From NCBI RefSeq assembly GCF_013761005.1, contig NZ_JACDUS010000003.1, positions 124,001 through 188,000 of the forward strand: a DNA stretch of 64,000 nt, read 5' to 3'. Below the pieces are notes generated by a model that made no database searches, had not been told where the DNA came from, and worked only from the letters and a program-made list of their open reading frames with translations. Every line of letters begins with the position of its first letter. The first letter of the stretch is position 1. Shown here one piece after another: positions 43,630 to 54,391 of the stretch. Both the position numbers and the translations under genes were made by a program. Source of the DNA: Desulfosalsimonas propionicica (GTDB lineage: Bacteria; Desulfobacterota; Desulfobacteria; Desulfobacterales; Desulfosalsimonadaceae).

Positions 43630-44277
43630 ATGTTTCTGGTTGATATGCATGTGCACACGGTACTTGGCGGCGATTCTTTGATCCGGCCCGAAGAGGTGAC
43701 CGATTGCGCCCGGCGGGCCGGACTGGATGCGGTGTGTATCACAGAGCATCATTCCTATGATTTGAGCCAACCCTTTGACGAGATTACCCGGCAGACCGGG
43801 TTTGTGGTTTTCCGGGGTCTGGAATACCGGGCCGCAGAGGGCCATTTGCTGATCTACGGGGTGCCGGCGTCAAGAAGCGATCTGCCCCCGGGCCTTCCCA
43901 TGCAGACGGCCATTGACTGGGTCTGCGTCCGGGGCGGGGCGGCGGCGGCCGCCCATCCCTTTCAGACAACCATGGCTGGCACCGCTCTTGGAAATCGGTT
44001 GTTTGAACTGAAAAATCTGGCGGGTGTTGAAACCTTCAATGCCAGCCTTACAGACAGGGAAAACCGCCTGGCCGCGGATGCGGCCCGGAAAATGGGGGTG
44101 TGCGGCATTGGCGGCTCTGACGCCCACGGCCCGCAGGTGCTGGGCCGGGCCTGCACTGTGTTTGAGCGGCGGCTGGATACCATTTCGGAACTGGTGGCCG
44201 CCCTGAAAAACGGCAAATGCCGGCCCCGAAAAAATTTTCAACACAGGGCCGGCAATCAAAGCGGTTGTGCCGGATAG
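43630..44277 (+). CDS. PHP-domain metal-dependent phosphoesterase
   Basis: A 215-residue protein of the PHP superfamily. The metal ligands follow the usual spacing: VDMHVHTVLGGD, CITEHHS, FRGLEY, AAAAHPFQT and GSDAHGP. These enzymes hydrolyse phosphate esters such as histidinol phosphate or nucleotides. The substrate is unknown. The ATG follows GGAGGTGGAACGGAAGAAAT, and a strong hairpin terminator follows the stop. Confidence 0.85.
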   Translation: MFLVDMHVHTVLGGDSLIRPEEVTDCARRAGLDAVCITEHHSYDLSQPFDEITRQTGFVVFRGLEYRAAEGHLLIYGVPASRSDLPPGLPMQTAIDWVCVRGGAAAAAHPFQTTMAGTALGNRLFELKNLAGVETFNASLTDRENRLAADAARKMGVCGIGGSDAHGPQVLGRACTVFERRLDTISELVAALKNGKCRPRKNFQHRAGNQSGCAG

Positions 44278-44290
44278 CGGTTTTATTCAA

Positions 44291-44335
44291 CACCCCGCTG
44301 CCCTCTGGATTGCGGAGGGCAGCGGGGTGGTTTTT

Positions 44336-44337
<2 letters not shown>
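44291..44337 (+). terminator. Strong terminator between PHP gene and ahcY
   Basis: CACCCCGCTGCCCTC and GAGGGCAGCGGGGTG form a perfect 15-bp stem with a 9-nt loop, followed by a run of seven T. It stops the plus-strand PHP gene, and its T run overlaps the end of ahcY on the other strand. Confidence 0.92.
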
Positions 44338-45844
<1,507 letters not shown>

Positions 45845-46765
45845 TTATGTATTCATAACAGCCTGAAAAATATTGAGCGAAAGCCCTTTTGACAGATTAT
45901 GGGGCCGGACCTGCTGCAGGACAAATCCGTTTTTTTCAAGCCATGTTTCAATGGATTTACGGGGAAACCCCAGCCATTTGACCCCATAGACGGTTTTGAG
46001 CGAATGCTGCTGGTGGCGTTCAAATTCGGCCAGGATCAGTTCGCCTCCCGGCTTCAGAATCCGGGCCACCTCGCCAAAGGCGGCGGCCGGATCGGCCAGA
46101 TACTGCAGTACAAGGGAAATGACCGCAAGATCGGCTTCATTGTCGCCCAGGGGCAAATGCTCGATTTCCCCCAGCCGGATGTCCACCTTTTGTCCGTTTG
46201 CATCAGAGAACCGTTTTCTCGCCTCTTCAAGCATCCGCGGCGAGGAATCTACCCCGATAACCCGGCCGGCGTGGGCCTTCATGGCCTCAAGCAGTTCTCC
46301 GGTGCCGCAGCCCAGATCCACGCCGGTTCCATGGGCGTTGGTATTTTCGAAAATGGCGCGGTTGATATCAAAAGTGCCCAGAATTTCACGCTTCAAAAGA
46401 TCCCAGCTTCCTGCGATATGATCGAAAAACCGCAGAGTTCCGGCAGAGCGTGCTTCAATGATCTGTTCGGCGCGTTTTAAATCCGCCCGGAGCACGGGGT
46501 CTTGTTCAAACAGGTAGCGCACGGCTTCTATAAAATCTCTGCCAGGCCCGGAACCGGTGATGGAATAAATGCCCCATACACCTTCTTTCAGGCATTTTGC
46601 CATCCCGGCGTCCGCCAGGATTTTTAAGTGCCTTGAAATTCTCGACTGGCCCATTTCCAGGATGCTGACCAGTTCGCCCACCTTTAATTCATGATGAAGC
46701 AAAATATTGATCAGCCGGATCCGCGTTTCGTCTGAAAGGGCTTTAAAGTATATTATGTTATTCAT
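45845..46765 (-). CDS. sahR: SahR-type regulator: ArsR HTH fused to methyltransferase domain
   Basis: 306 residues. The first 90 form an ArsR winged helix (LSDETRIRLINILL, SRISRHLKILADAGM). The rest is a methyltransferase-fold domain with GVDLGCGTGELLEAM. This architecture next to ahcY is the SahR arrangement known from Desulfovibrio and other proteobacteria, in which SAH binding relieves repression of SAM-cycle genes. The start codon is directly followed upstream by paired repeats and a consensus promoter. Confidence 0.85.
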   Translation of the reverse strand: MNNIIYFKALSDETRIRLINILLHHELKVGELVSILEMGQSRISRHLKILADAGMAKCLKEGVWGIYSITGSGPGRDFIEAVRYLFEQDPVLRADLKRAEQIIEARSAGTLRFFDHIAGSWDLLKREILGTFDINRAIFENTNAHGTGVDLGCGTGELLEAMKAHAGRVIGVDSSPRMLEEARKRFSDANGQKVDIRLGEIEHLPLGDNEADLAVISLVLQYLADPAAAFGEVARILKPGGELILAEFERHQQHSLKTVYGVKWLGFPRKSIETWLEKNGFVLQQVRPHNLSKGLSLNIFQAVMNT

Positions 46766-46800
46766 ATGTTTAAATCAATTTATCTTGATGTTTAAATCAA
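46766..46800 (-). promoter_or_regulatory. Probable SahR operator
   Basis: ATGTTTAAATCAA occurs twice, at 46766-46778 and 46788-46800, exactly 22 bp apart. Between them ATCAA-N6-TTGAT forms an inverted repeat (46774-46789). The sites lie between the -10 box and the start codon, over the expected transcription start. Confidence 0.65.
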
Positions 46801-46828
46801 ATTATAATGAAATATTTATATCTGTCAA
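46801..46828 (-). promoter_or_regulatory. Consensus sigma-70 promoter of sahR-ahcY
   Basis: On the minus strand TTGACA (46828-46823) and TATAAT (46806-46801) are both perfect, with a 16-bp spacer. The start of transcription should fall near 46794, inside the repeat operator. Confidence 0.8.
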
Positions 46829-47022
46829 GGAAAAACTTTGGGCGGTTTTTGGCCGGCGGCTAAAAAAGCACCGGGATCTTTCCGGGGGTTTTTGCATGGG
46901 GCGGTCCGGTGCATTGCACCCGGGGCGGGTTTGTGATATGTACTCTTTCTTCTGGTAAGAGTGGTGTCGAAGGTATATATTTCCGGAACAGATGATAGCC
47001 CAAACTGAGCGTTTCAAATTTT
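46829..47022. other. Intergenic stretch before repeat B2
   Basis: Part of a 522-bp gene-free gap (46766-47287). Apart from the sahR promoter and B2 I see only a small palindrome (GGTGCATTGCACC at about 46910) and no credible gene. Confidence 0.5.
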
Positions 47023-47176
47023 GATGGTGCCGTAAAAAGTCCAATATCTGCGTTATGCGCAATTTCTCAGAATTTCACGTACGGCTAAGTACGCTGCATT
47101 CTTCGAAATTGCGCAAGCCTTGATTTTGTACTTTTTACGGCACCATCTGAAATCAGACTTTTTACGGTGCCATCTA
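47023..47176 (+). repeat. Family-B inverted-repeat element, copy B2
   Basis: 154 bp with GATGGTGCCGTAAAAAGT at the left end and ACTTTTTACGGCACCATC followed by a second, outer copy of the end (AGACTTTTTACGGTGCCATC). The inner arms GCGCAATTTC and GAAATTGCGC pair. No target duplication is evident. Confidence 0.85.
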
Positions 47177-47287
47177 CTTTTCTACTATTTTAAAGGCATT
47201 CAGTCCGGCTTGGCGTTAAAGAGTTGAATCGCTCGGTTTCGGGATAAGCAACAGACCCATTTCAGCAACATCAGGAGGAAACAGCAA

Positions 47288-49366
47288 ATGGTTGCCATTA
47301 CAGAAGCTGTATCACTGGACAAGCACGGGGAAATCGGGATGCTCTGGATCGACAATCCCCCGGTCAACGCCCTGGGCCATTCCGTGCGCAAGGGACTGGC
47401 AGAAGGGATTGAGCAGGCGGAAAAAGACGATCAGATCCGGGCTGTGGTGGTGATCTGCAAGGGGCGCACGTTTTGTGCCGGCGCAGACATCCGCGAATTC
47501 GGCAAGCCTCCCAAAGCGCCCCATCTGCCGGATGTGTTAAACCGCTTTGACCAGTGCCAGAAACCCATTATTGCCGCCATTCACGGTACGGCCTTTGGCG
47601 GCGGGCTGGAAACCGCATTGAGCTCCCATTTCCGTGTTGCCGTGGCCTCGGCCCGGTTCGGCCTGCCCGAGGTCAAGCTCGGCCTGCTTCCCGGTGCCGG
47701 CGGCACCCAGCGTCTGCCCCGGCTCATCGGGCCGGAAAAGGCCCTTGCCATGATTACCTCGGGCAATCCCATCGGCGCTGACAAAGCCCTTGAAGACGGA
47801 CTGATCCACGAGATCATTGACGGGGACCTGGCCGAAGGCGCCGTGGGGTTTGCAAATCAGGTGCTTTCCGAAAACCGGCCCATGGTCCGGGTTCGGGACA
47901 TGACCGAAAAGATTGCCCAGCCTGACTCCCAAATCTTTGATGATTTCCGAAAGCAGCTGGCCAGGCGGGCCCGGGGCTTTGAGGCCCCCCAGGCCTGCGT
48001 GGATGCCGTGGAAGCCGCTGTTGCCAAACCCTTTGAAGACGGGCTGGCCTATGAACGCCAGCGGTTTGAGCAGCTGATGAACGGTTCGCAGTCCGCGGCC
48101 CAGCGCTACTACTTTTTTGCCGAGCGCCAGGTGGCCAGGATACCGGATGTGCCAAAGGACACCGCCACCATGGATATCAAAAAGGTGGGCGTGATCGGTG
48201 CCGGCACCATGGGCGGCGGCATTACCATGAATTTTGTCAATGCCGGTATTGCCGTCACCCTGGTGGAGGCCAAACAGGAGCTTCTGGACCGGGGCCTGGG
48301 CGTGATCCGGAAAAATTATGACATCAGCGCCTCCAAGGGCAAGATCGCAGCCGAAGATGTGGACAAACGCATGGACCTGATTACCGGCACCACCCGCATG
48401 GAGGACCTGGCTGACGCGGATTTGGTCATTGAGGCGGTGTATGAAAACATGAACCTGAAAAAGGAAATATTTTCAAAGCTGGACAAAATTTGCAAAGACG
48501 GCGCCATTTTGGCCACAAACACCTCGTATCTGGATGTCAATGAAATCGCCGCCCAGACCTCACGGCCGGAGTCCGTGCTGGGCCTGCATTTTTTCAGCCC
48601 GGCCAACGTGATGCGCCTGCTCGAAATCGTGCGCGCGGAAAAAACGACCATTCCGGTGCTGGCCACAGCCATGGAAATTGCCAAAAAGATCAAAAAGATC
48701 GCTGTGGTGGTGGGGGTCTGTTACGGATTTGCCGGCAACCGGATGTTTGCCCAGCGAAAGCGCGAATGCGAAAAACTCATCCTGGAAGGCGCGCTGCCCG
48801 CCCAGGTGGACCGGGTGATCTATGATTTCGGCTTTCCCATGGGTCCCTTTGCACTGGCGGATTTAATCGGCATTGACCTGGGATGGGACAAGGACAATTC
48901 CAACAGCCGCACCATGCAGGAAGTACTCTGCGAGCAGGGCCGGTTCGGCCAGAAAAACGGCAAGGGCTATTACAATTACGAGCAAGGCAGCCGGGCGCCA
49001 ACGCCTGCTCCGGAAATCGATGCTCTCATTGTGGAATTTTCCCGAAAAAAGGGCTATATTCGCAGGGAGATCTCGGATGAGGAGATTTTGCAGCGCTGTA
49101 TTTATCCCATTATCAACGAAGGCGCCAAAATTCTGGAGGAAAAAATTGCCGTGCGGCCGTCGGATCTGGATGTGATCTGGGTCAATGGCTACGGCTGGCC
49201 GGTCTACCGGGGCGGTCCCATGTTTTATGCCGACCTGGTGGGTCTGGACAAGATCCTGGGCGGGTTAAAGAAGTTTCAGGCAGAGCACGGCGAGGACTTC
49301 AAGCCCGCCCCCCTGCTGGAGCAGCTGGTCAGTGAGGGCAAAACCTTCGGCTCGCTAAACGCTTGA
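47288..49366 (+). CDS. Bifunctional enoyl-CoA hydratase / 3-hydroxyacyl-CoA dehydrogenase
   Basis: A 692-residue fusion of the FadB/FadJ or peroxisomal multifunctional type. Residues 1-190 form the crotonase domain ([45 protein letters not shown]). From about residue 298 comes the NAD-binding dehydrogenase ([15 protein letters not shown]), then two C-terminal helical domains ([23 protein letters not shown]). It hydrates and oxidises acyl-CoA chains in beta-oxidation. The ATG has AGGAGGAAACAGCAA upstream. A thiolase is not next to it. Confidence 0.93.
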   Translation: MVAITEAVSLDKHGEIGMLWIDNPPVNALGHSVRKGLAEGIEQAEKDDQIRAVVVICKGRTFCAGADIREFGKPPKAPHLPDVLNRFDQCQKPIIAAIHGTAFGGGLETALSSHFRVAVASARFGLPEVKLGLLPGAGGTQRLPRLIGPEKALAMITSGNPIGADKALEDGLIHEIIDGDLAEGAVGFANQVLSENRPMVRVRDMTEKIAQPDSQIFDDFRKQLARRARGFEAPQACVDAVEAAVAKPFEDGLAYERQRFEQLMNGSQSAAQRYYFFAERQVARIPDVPKDTATMDIKKVGVIGAGTMGGGITMNFVNAGIAVTLVEAKQELLDRGLGVIRKNYDISASKGKIAAEDVDKRMDLITGTTRMEDLADADLVIEAVYENMNLKKEIFSKLDKICKDGAILATNTSYLDVNEIAAQTSRPESVLGLHFFSPANVMRLLEIVRAEKTTIPVLATAMEIAKKIKKIAVVVGVCYGFAGNRMFAQRKRECEKLILEGALPAQVDRVIYDFGFPMGPFALADLIGIDLGWDKDNSNSRTMQEVLCEQGRFGQKNGKGYYNYEQGSRAPTPAPEIDALIVEFSRKKGYIRREISDEEILQRCIYPIINEGAKILEEKIAVRPSDLDVIWVNGYGWPVYRGGPMFYADLVGLDKILGGLKKFQAEHGEDFKPAPLLEQLVSEGKTFGSLNA

Positions 49367-49369
49367 TAA

Positions 49370-49396
49370 GCCTGTAAAAAAGTCTTTTTTACAGGC
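49370..49396 (+). terminator. Terminator after the FadB-like gene
   Basis: GCCTGTAAAAAA-GTC-TTTTTTACAGGC is a perfect 12-bp stem with a built-in T run, just after the stop codon. Confidence 0.85.
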
Positions 49397-49397
49397 A

Positions 49398-49422
49398 GTG
49401 TTAAGTTTTAAGTGATTAAGTG
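49398..49422. repeat. Short degenerate repeat, reverse of that at 37.4 kb
   Basis: The complement reads CACTTAATCACTTAAAAC followed by TTAACAC, the same units as the 37411-37460 repeat. Confidence 0.5.
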
Positions 49423-49424
49423 TT

Positions 49425-49576
49425 GATGCGCTCGTAAAAAGTCGATTTTTAGATGGCGCCGTAAAAAGTTCAAGATCAAGACTTGCGCGATTTCGAAGAA
49501 TGCAGCGTAGTTATCCGTACGTGAAATTCTGAGAAATTGCGCGTAACGCAGATATTGGACTTTTTACGGTGCCATC
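49425..49576 (-). repeat. Family-B inverted-repeat element, copy B3
   Basis: 152 bp, in the same orientation as B1, with ends GATGCGCTCGTAAAAAGT and ACTTTTTACGGTGCCATC and inner arms GCGCGATTTC / GAAATTGCGC. With the terminator it fills the 333-bp gap before cydA. Confidence 0.85.
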
Positions 49577-49699
49577 AAACGCTTGACAAAGGTACCGGTC
49601 TTTGTCCAAAGCCGTCTGTCTCCCGGCAGGGCCCGGGCTCATGGCGGCCGTTGGCAAATCCCGTGATTTCATTGCCGGCGCAATACAAGGGGGATGATC

Positions 49700-51109
49700 A
49701 TGTTGGAACACCTTGACCCGGTTTTTCTGGCCCGTGTGCAGTTTGCCTTTACCGTGTCCTTTCATATTCTTTTTCCGAGTTTTACCATCGGGCTGGCCAG
49801 CTGGCTGGCGGTGCTGGAATGGCGATGGCTGCGGACCGGAAAACAGGTTTATGCAGACGTCTATAAGATGTGGGTCAAGATCTTTGCCGTGACATTCGGC
49901 ATGGGCGTGGTATCCGGGGTGGTCCTCTCCTTTCAGTTCGGCACCAACTGGTCCATATTCTCGGATGCGGGGGGAAACATAATCGGACCGCTTCTGGGCT
50001 ATGAGGTACTCACCGCCTTTTTTCTGGAAGCCTCCTTTCTGGGAATCATGCTGTTTGGCTGGAACCGGGTCAGCCCGAGGCTGCATTTTGCCGCCACTGT
50101 GATTGTGGCCGCCGGCACCCTGGTTTCGGCCTTCTGGATTCTTTCGGCCAACTCCTGGATGCAGACGCCCACCGGCTTCCGCGTTGGAGAGCACGGGCTG
50201 CTCTATCCCACAGACTGGTTGGCGGTGATTTTCAACCCGTCTTTTCCTTACCGGTTTGTCCACATGGTCACTGCGGCCTATCTGACCACCGCCTTTACCG
50301 TAGCCGGCATCGGGGCTTTTTATTTGTGGCAAAAGCGGCATATCGCCCACGCCCGGGTGATGCTGGGCATGGCCATGATAATGGCGATTTTTGTGGCGCC
50401 GCTGCAGCTTTTGTTCGGAGACATGCACGGCCTGAACACCTTTGCGCATCAGCCGGCCAAGGTCGCAGCCATGGAAGGACTGTGGGAGACCACCCGGGGC
50501 GCGCCCCTGGTGCTTTTCGGCTGGCCGGATCAGGAGGCGGAAATCACCCGGTATGCCGTGGAAGTCCCCAAGCTTTCCAGCCTGATTCTGACCCACAGTC
50601 TGGATGGCGAGGTCAGGGGATTAAAGGCATGGCCGGAAAACGAGCGCCCGCCTGCGGCGGTTGTGTTCTGGACCTTTCGGATCATGGTGGGTTTGGGCCT
50701 GCTCATGATTGCAACCGGGGTGGCCGCCATTGTCCTTTATTTCCGAAAGCGCCTGTTTGATGCCAGATGGTTTCAGTACTGGTGCATGGCGCTGACGCCC
50801 GCGGGTTTTGTGGCGGTCCTGGCCGGCTGGTTTGTCACCGAGGTGGGCCGGCAGCCCTGGATCGTGCAGGGGGTGCTTCGCACCTCGGATGCGGTATCGC
50901 CGGTGATGGCCCAGTCCGTAGCCCTTTCCCTGGCTGCCTTTATTGTTGTTTATCTGTTTGTATTTGGTGCGGGCACCTATTATATCCTGCATCTGATCAA
51001 CAAAGGGCCCGAGGACGGCGAAGGTGTTTACGGAGCCCACGGCATGGATCAACCGCCCCTTGTCACGGACGTGGCACGAAAAAAAGGAGGCCGTCATGTT
51101 CAGTCTTGA
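49700..51109 (+). CDS. cydA: Cytochrome bd quinol oxidase subunit I
   Basis: 469 residues from the ATG at 49700, six bases after AAGGGGG. Nine helices and the CydA marks are present: RVQFAFTVSFHILFP with the haem b595 His, MWVKIFAVTFGMGVVSG with the b558 Met region, and GRQPWIVQGVLRT at the quinol site. The Q-loop is short, as in cyanide-insensitive or delta-proteobacterial forms. It oxidises quinol and reduces oxygen with high affinity. cydB overlaps its end by 14 bp. Confidence 0.95.
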   Translation: MLEHLDPVFLARVQFAFTVSFHILFPSFTIGLASWLAVLEWRWLRTGKQVYADVYKMWVKIFAVTFGMGVVSGVVLSFQFGTNWSIFSDAGGNIIGPLLGYEVLTAFFLEASFLGIMLFGWNRVSPRLHFAATVIVAAGTLVSAFWILSANSWMQTPTGFRVGEHGLLYPTDWLAVIFNPSFPYRFVHMVTAAYLTTAFTVAGIGAFYLWQKRHIAHARVMLGMAMIMAIFVAPLQLLFGDMHGLNTFAHQPAKVAAMEGLWETTRGAPLVLFGWPDQEAEITRYAVEVPKLSSLILTHSLDGEVRGLKAWPENERPPAAVVFWTFRIMVGLGLLMIATGVAAIVLYFRKRLFDARWFQYWCMALTPAGFVAVLAGWFVTEVGRQPWIVQGVLRTSDAVSPVMAQSVALSLAAFIVVYLFVFGAGTYYILHLINKGPEDGEGVYGAHGMDQPPLVTDVARKKGGRHVQS

Positions 51110-52118
51110 AGGTTTTCTGGATCTGCCGCTGATCTGGTATGCCCTGATTGCCACTGCTGTTTTTCTCTATGTTCTGCTCGACGGTTTTGACCTGGGGGTG
51201 GGAATCCTGTTTCCCTTTGCCCCCACTGACCAGTGCCGGGATGCCATGATGAATTCAGTGGCGCCGTTCTGGGACGGCAATGAAACCTGGCTCGTGCTGG
51301 GCGGCGGCGGGCTGCTGGCCGCCTTTCCCCTGGCTTATGCGGTCCTCATGCCGGCTTTTTATATCCCGGTGATTGTCATGCTTCTGGGCCTGATATTTAG
51401 GGGCGTGGCATTTGAGTTTCGGTTTAAGGCAAGGGAAAACACCCGGTGGATCTGGGATTATTCCTTTCATTTCGGCTCCCTTGCTGCGGCGTTCATGCAG
51501 GGGGTGATCATCGGCGCCTTTGTGCAGGGCGTGGAAGTCGCCGGGCGCAGCTATGCCGGCGGTGCATTTGACTGGTTAAACGCCTACAGCCTTATGACCG
51601 GGGTGGCGGTTATTTTCGGCTACGCCCTGCTGGGCGCCACCTGGCTGGTGATGAAAACCGAGGACCTCACCCGGCAATGGGCCGCAAAAACCGCTTCCTA
51701 CACCCTGATCTACCAGGCCCTGTTTCTGGCCGCGGTGAGCATCAGCATGCCCGCGATTAATTCAGATATCCGGCAGCTGTGGTTCAGTCTGCCCAATGTG
51801 TTTTTTCTCGCACCTTTGCCCGGGGCAAGCGCTGTGCTCATTGTGCTGATTTGGCGGGGGTTGCGCAGGGGAAAGGAAATCGGCCCGTTTTTGATGAGCT
51901 TTGGCCTGTTTTTTACCGGGTATCTCGGCATTGCCATCAGCATGTGGCCCTATCTGGTGCCCTTTGAAATCACCTTTCGCCAGGCCGCGGCCGCACCCGG
52001 ATCCCAGTCTCTGCTTTTGGTGGGTACCGTTGTGCTGCTGCCCGTTATTCTGGCTTACGTGGGCTATTGTTATTACATTTTCCGGGGCAAAGTCTCCGGG
52101 GAGAACGGCTATTATTGA
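51096..52118 (+). CDS. cydB: Cytochrome bd quinol oxidase subunit II
   Basis: 340 residues from the ATG at 51096, behind AAAAGGAGG inside the end of cydA. About eight helices; LDGFDLGVGILFPF and WDGNETWLVLGGGGLLAAFP are classical CydB motifs. It completes the bd oxidase, which can also protect oxygen-sensitive metabolism. No small CydX-like gene was seen. The TGA stop overlaps the first bases of repeat B4. Confidence 0.95.
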   Translation: MFSLEGFLDLPLIWYALIATAVFLYVLLDGFDLGVGILFPFAPTDQCRDAMMNSVAPFWDGNETWLVLGGGGLLAAFPLAYAVLMPAFYIPVIVMLLGLIFRGVAFEFRFKARENTRWIWDYSFHFGSLAAAFMQGVIIGAFVQGVEVAGRSYAGGAFDWLNAYSLMTGVAVIFGYALLGATWLVMKTEDLTRQWAAKTASYTLIYQALFLAAVSISMPAINSDIRQLWFSLPNVFFLAPLPGASAVLIVLIWRGLRRGKEIGPFLMSFGLFFTGYLGIAISMWPYLVPFEITFRQAAAAPGSQSLLLVGTVVLLPVILAYVGYCYYIFRGKVSGENGYY

Positions 52119-52241
52119 TGGCGCCGTAAAAACTCCAATATCTGCGTTATACGCAATTTCTCAGAATTTCACGTACGGATAAGTATGCTGTATTCATCGA
52201 AATTGCGAAAGCCTTGATCTTGAACTTTATACGGCGCCATC
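52117..52241 (+). repeat. Family-B inverted-repeat element, copy B4
   Basis: 125 bp without the doubled outer end. Starts GATGGCGCCGTAAAAACT and ends AACTTTATACGGCGCCATC. It begins within the stop codon of cydB. A 30-bp family-A remnant follows at 52253. Confidence 0.85.
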
Positions 52242-52252
52242 TGAAATCGGAC

Positions 52253-52282
52253 TTCCAAGGAAGGCCGCAGGGCTTCCTTCCT
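52253..52282 (+). repeat. Minimal family-A remnant (A6)
   Basis: CTTCCAAGGAAGGCCGCAGG is followed by GCTTCCTTCC, the joined outer ends of the second family-A hairpin with the middle missing. Confidence 0.5.
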
Positions 52283-52346
52283 GACAAACATCGGACGCGG
52301 TAAAAAGCTTTTTACGGGCCATCATTATTGAAGGAACGAAAACCAT

Positions 52347-52772
52347 ATGCATCATTTGGATACCGGGCAGATCAAAAAGCTGGAGATTTTCGGGGATCTG
52401 CTGCCCAATGAATGGGATCAGCTCTATCCCCTGCTTTCCCATATATGGGTGATCGAAGGCGAGCAAATGATCCGGCAGGGAGAGCGGGCCCATTGTTTTT
52501 TTGTGATACTGCGGGGGCATTTCATGATCCATTACAATGACGGCCGCGCCATTACGTTAAACCAGAAGGGCGATATCATCGGCTGGTCATCTGTGAGCTT
52601 TCCCTCTGAATACACGGCCAACGTGACCGCACTGACAAAGGGGGAACTGCTTTGCATGTCCGGCCCTGAGTTTTTGGAACTGCTCCAGAGCAATCCCGGG
52701 CTTGTGGAAAAAGTGCTTAAAAAAATCAATAAATTCATTCAAACCAGACCCCAGATCGGTTATCTGCAATGA
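52347..52772 (+). CDS. Single-domain cyclic-nucleotide-binding protein
   Basis: A 141-residue protein consisting of one cNMP-binding domain (FGDLLPNEWDQLYPLL, VIEGEQMIRQGERAHCFFVI, GDIIGWSSVSFPSEYTANV). No DNA-binding helix follows, so it is not a normal Crp/Fnr regulator. The phosphate-binding cassette is weakly conserved. Its stop overlaps the start of the OadG-like gene (ATGA), which suggests it senses a ligand in connection with the sodium pump. Confidence 0.8.
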   Translation: MHHLDTGQIKKLEIFGDLLPNEWDQLYPLLSHIWVIEGEQMIRQGERAHCFFVILRGHFMIHYNDGRAITLNQKGDIIGWSSVSFPSEYTANVTALTKGELLCMSGPEFLELLQSNPGLVEKVLKKINKFIQTRPQIGYLQ

Positions 52773-53227
52773 AAGGCTTGGAGGCCATATCCCATTATCA
52801 CGGCGTTTCCCTGGCAGTGCTGGGTGTAACCGTTGTGTTTATCGCCCTGGTTGTGCTGGCCGTCATTATTTCCCGGCTTCATGTGGTGCTGGGTGTATGG
52901 GAAAATCCAAAAGCCTGGCTGGATCAGGTGCGGCTTTGGTTTTTTCCGGAAAAACCGGAAAAAGACGAGCCGCCGGGGCCGTATTTTGACGATATCCACG
53001 AATCGGCCCGGCAGCTCAATCTTTTGATCCATGCCATCGGAGAGCCGTTTTCACTTCCGGCGCTAATCGGGAAAGCGGAAAAAATTGGTATTTCCCATGC
53101 CCACTCCGTTGTCAGCCATTTGATTGTCAGCCACTTAATTGTCCCGGATAAAAAGGGCTATTTTTATTGGAATCAAAAGGAATGCGACAGGCTTTTGGGA
53201 AAAGGCCGGGAAAGGAAAAGGGGTTAA
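52769..53227 (+). CDS. OadG-type small membrane subunit of a sodium-pumping decarboxylase
   Basis: A 152-residue protein with one N-terminal helix (about residues 14-37) and a charged cytoplasmic tail. It fits the OadG/GcdD gamma-delta family by layout (HGVSLAVLGVTVVFIALVVL). The C-terminal half (residues 70-150) is a longer, folded extension that may contact other subunits. It probably anchors the soluble carboxyltransferase to the beta subunit. It lies 8 bp before oadB. Confidence 0.75.
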   Translation: MKGLEAISHYHGVSLAVLGVTVVFIALVVLAVIISRLHVVLGVWENPKAWLDQVRLWFFPEKPEKDEPPGPYFDDIHESARQLNLLIHAIGEPFSLPALIGKAEKIGISHAHSVVSHLIVSHLIVPDKKGYFYWNQKECDRLLGKGRERKRG

Positions 53228-53235
53228 TCCGATAA

Positions 53236-54360
53236 ATGGATAAATTCTTCTATTTTATCAATCAGACGGGTTTTGCCAATATCGAGGTCTCCGGCCTGGC
53301 CATGATGGCCATCGGTCTTTTTTTGCTCTATCTGGGCATTGCCAAAAAATACGAGCCCCTGCTGCTGGTGCCCATCAGCTTTGGCATCCTCCTGGTCAAT
53401 TTCCCCTTGTCTCCCATGATGGCCCAGCCTGAGAACGGACAGCCCGGCGGTCTGTTGCATTACCTTTACCTGGGCATTGAGCTGGGGATTTATCCGCCGT
53501 TGATTTTTATGGGAATCGGGGCGCTGACCGATTTTTCCCCGCTGATTTCCAACCCCAAAACCCTGCTGCTGGGCGCTGCGGCCCAGGCCGGGATATTTGC
53601 CACGTTCCTGGCCATGCTGGCCCTGGGGTTTACGGACCTGGAGGCGGCTGCCATCAGCATTATCGGCGGTGCAGACGGGCCAACGGCCATTTATTTGTCC
53701 TCGCAGATGGCCCCGCACCTGCTCGGGGCCATCTCGGTTGCCGCCTATTCCTATATGGCCCTTGTGCCCATGATCCAGCCGCCCATCATGCGGCTTTTGA
53801 CCACCAAAAAAGAACGCATGATCGAAATGCAGGAACTCCGGGAAACCTCCAGGCGTGAAAGAATTCTTTTTCCGGTTATTGTGATTCTGGTCACCGGCCT
53901 GTTTCTGCCCACGGCCCTGCCGCTTCTGGGCATGCTCATGCTGGGCAATCTGTTCCGGGAATGCGGTGTTACCGACCGGTTGAGCAAGGCCGCCCAGAAC
54001 GAGCTCAACAATATCATTGTCATTTTCCTGGGCCTGACCGTGGGGGCCAAGTGCAGTGCCCATTATTTTCTCACCGTTGAGACCATCCAGATCCTGATAT
54101 TCGGCCTGGTGGCCTTTGGCATCGGCACGGCCACCGGGGTGCTCATGGGAAAACTCATGTGCCTGGCCACAGGCGGCAAGGTCAATCCCCTGATCGGGGC
54201 GGCAGGGGTTTCAGCGGTTCCCATGTCCGCGAGGGTCTGCCAGACCGTGGGGCAGGCGGACAACCCGTCGAATTTTCTGCTCATGTTTGCCATGGGGCCC
54301 AATGTGGGCGGGGTCATCGGCTCGGCCGTGGCCGCGGGCATTTTTCTTGCGGTGCTGTAA
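53236..54360 (+). CDS. gcdB: Sodium-pumping decarboxylase beta subunit (OadB/GcdB)
   Basis: A 374-residue membrane protein of the OadB/GcdB/MmdB family, about eleven helices. Key parts are [20 protein letters not shown] with the conserved Asp, [15 protein letters not shown] and [18 protein letters not shown]. It decarboxylates carboxybiotin and exports sodium. The matching carboxyltransferase (gcdA) and biotin carrier are 2.4 kb away on the other strand, with a molybdenum enzyme gene in between. Confidence 0.92.
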   Translation: MDKFFYFINQTGFANIEVSGLAMMAIGLFLLYLGIAKKYEPLLLVPISFGILLVNFPLSPMMAQPENGQPGGLLHYLYLGIELGIYPPLIFMGIGALTDFSPLISNPKTLLLGAAAQAGIFATFLAMLALGFTDLEAAAISIIGGADGPTAIYLSSQMAPHLLGAISVAAYSYMALVPMIQPPIMRLLTTKKERMIEMQELRETSRRERILFPVIVILVTGLFLPTALPLLGMLMLGNLFRECGVTDRLSKAAQNELNNIIVIFLGLTVGAKCSAHYFLTVETIQILIFGLVAFGIGTATGVLMGKLMCLATGGKVNPLIGAAGVSAVPMSARVCQTVGQADNPSNFLLMFAMGPNVGGVIGSAVAAGIFLAVL

Positions 54361-54391
54361 GCGGCCGGATTATGGGGCAGAAAAATTTTTT

